The notes beneath the pieces were generated by a model that was not told the DNA's origin, searched no databases, and saw only the letters and a program-made list of their open reading frames with translations. From Candidatus Aminicenantota bacterium (lineage in GTDB: Bacteria > Acidobacteriota > Aminicenantia > Aminicenantales > UBA8522), in assembly GCA_003524335.1 (NCBI GenBank), contig DQHV01000397.1:6633-11954 (forward strand): DNA of 5,322 bases. Reading direction: 5' to 3'. Of this stretch, positions 4,495 to 5,322 are shown in pieces; within the stretch, counting starts at the first letter, position 1; the number at the start of each line of letters is the position of its first letter. A program made the position numbers and the translations under genes.

Positions 4495-5322
4495 TTAGAT
4501 TCCCGCGACTTTGCGAAAATGAAAGCCATAGATGGCAAATGATATCGCTAAGTCGAAGAAGCGGGGACGTCTTAGCAATGTCCAGGAAATAAGTTTCCAG
4601 TAATGCAATCTTTCTTTTCCTTTTATCCCTAAAAACCAGATTGATTTAAAGAATGCTTTGAAGTGACTGAATTTGAGATTGATTTTTTTCCTTAATGGTT
4701 TTGGTTTATATCCCTTTAAGAATGTTATCACGCGTTTATAATAGTGTTTGGGTGAATAAATCGTATTGAGGATTTTCTTATAACCATTCATGAGTGTTTC
4801 GACATTCATTTTAGGGATGAAGTTGAGTGAACAGTCCGTGTTATCACCAGATGAATCATTCAACAATCTATCTTCTTTTTTCAAACGATTATAAAGCCTT
4901 GTACCACGAGGTGCATTCAACAACCCAACCATAGCAGTGACAATTCCGCTCTTTTGGATAAAACTTATCTGTCTTTCAAAGATAGAAAGAGGATCATTAT
5001 CAAAACCTACGATAAATCCCGCCTGAACTTCCAGACCGATGTTTTGAATTTTTTTTACACAAGCTATCAAGTTACGATTCTTATTCAGATATTTATTGCA
5101 TTCTGTGAGGCTATCTTCATTCGGAGTTTCAATTCCGATAAAAACCTTTTTGAACCCAGCCTTGGCCATTAATTGCATCAGTTCCTCGTCATCGGAAAGA
5201 TTTATAGATGCTTCAGTGGAAAAAGAAAAAGGATATCTTTTCTGTTTCATCCAATCGATTAGAGTCGGAAGAATTTCTGTTTTCAGTCTTTTCTTATTAC
5301 CTATAAAATTATCATCTACAAA
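4495..5322 (-). CDS. B12-binding/radical SAM protein, C-terminal part with DUF4070-type tail (5' end outside window)
   Basis: The frame is open to the last base of the window and gives 275 residues of a cobalamin-dependent-type radical SAM protein. An internal ATG at 5250 is not the start, because FVDDNFIGNKKRLK upstream of it belongs to the same conserved barrel. Visible are FVDDNFIGN (1-9), the STEASINLSDDEELMQLM strand (34-51), FIGIETPNEDSL, AGFIVGFDND and GLLNAPRGTRLYNRLKKE of the SAM barrel. A basic C-terminal domain with FIPKMN, a Y-S-P-K-H-Y-Y motif and a hydrophobic PRFFDLAISFAIYGFHF end is typical of the DUF4070 group. The N-terminal B12 domain and the CxxxCxxC iron-sulfur motif lie beyond base 5322. 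Such proteins carry out radical methylations or rearrangements, often in lipid, hopanoid or secondary metabolism; the substrate here is unknown. The gene converges on plsX, and its stop is 40 bases from the SDR remnant. It is markedly AT-richer than the left end of the window. Confidence 0.92.
   Translation of the reverse strand, partial: FVDDNFIGNKKRLKTEILPTLIDWMKQKRYPFSFSTEASINLSDDEELMQLMAKAGFKKVFIGIETPNEDSLTECNKYLNKNRNLIACVKKIQNIGLEVQAGFIVGFDNDPLSIFERQISFIQKSGIVTAMVGLLNAPRGTRLYNRLKKEDRLLNDSSGDNTDCSLNFIPKMNVETLMNGYKKILNTIYSPKHYYKRVITFLKGYKPKPLRKKINLKFSHFKAFFKSIWFLGIKGKERLHYWKLISWTLLRRPRFFDLAISFAIYGFHFRKVAGI

Overview
The window looks like an accessory or eroding stretch of a bacterial chromosome. 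Genes are short, well spaced and mostly unrelated. At least two are broken, and base composition changes sharply along the window. Good Shine-Dalgarno sequences, sigma70-like promoters, a PlsX and a DUF4070-type B12/radical SAM protein indicate a Gram-negative-type anaerobe. A Desulfobacterota (former Deltaproteobacteria; Syntrophales-like) host is my best guess, but this is inference from protein flavour and not proof.

Left part (1-1643, GC-rich, all minus strand): the first 187 residues of a nitronate monooxygenase/FabK-like flavoprotein that runs off the window edge. It has a clear promoter and a possible upstream ORF that overlaps its start codon. Before it lies a GH36 alpha-galactosidase-like gene that retains the catalytic barrel and C-terminal part but lacks the whole N-terminal half. 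The point where homology stops coincides with a drop in GC, so it reads as a recombination or deletion scar.

Middle part (1644-3060, AT-richer, minus strand): a set of small genes with good ribosome sites. In transcription order they are a 129-residue four-helix membrane protein with a near-consensus promoter, a 58-residue two-CxxC zinc-ribbon protein with its own promoter, a 22-codon micro-ORF whose stop touches the next start, and a 68-residue charged helical protein. None has a function I can name. A plus-strand terminator-like hairpin sits in the gap after the zinc-ribbon gene.

Right part (3060-5322): a possible short plus-strand ORF, then plsX (phosphate acyltransferase of phospholipid synthesis) with its own near-consensus promoter. 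Several otherwise conserved positions in plsX are altered, and the usual rpmF and fabH neighbours are absent. Seven bases after the plsX stop is a 26-codon remnant that still reads as the nucleotide-binding start of a short-chain dehydrogenase (FabG-like), which suggests an ancestral fatty-acid/phospholipid cluster that was cut down. Converging on it from the right is the C-terminal 275 residues of a B12-binding/radical SAM protein with a DUF4070-type tail.

I see no CRISPR array, tRNA, rRNA, transposase or integrase. No coherent new system is evident. The most informative observations are the two gene remnants, the divergent orphan plsX and the small coupled ORFs.
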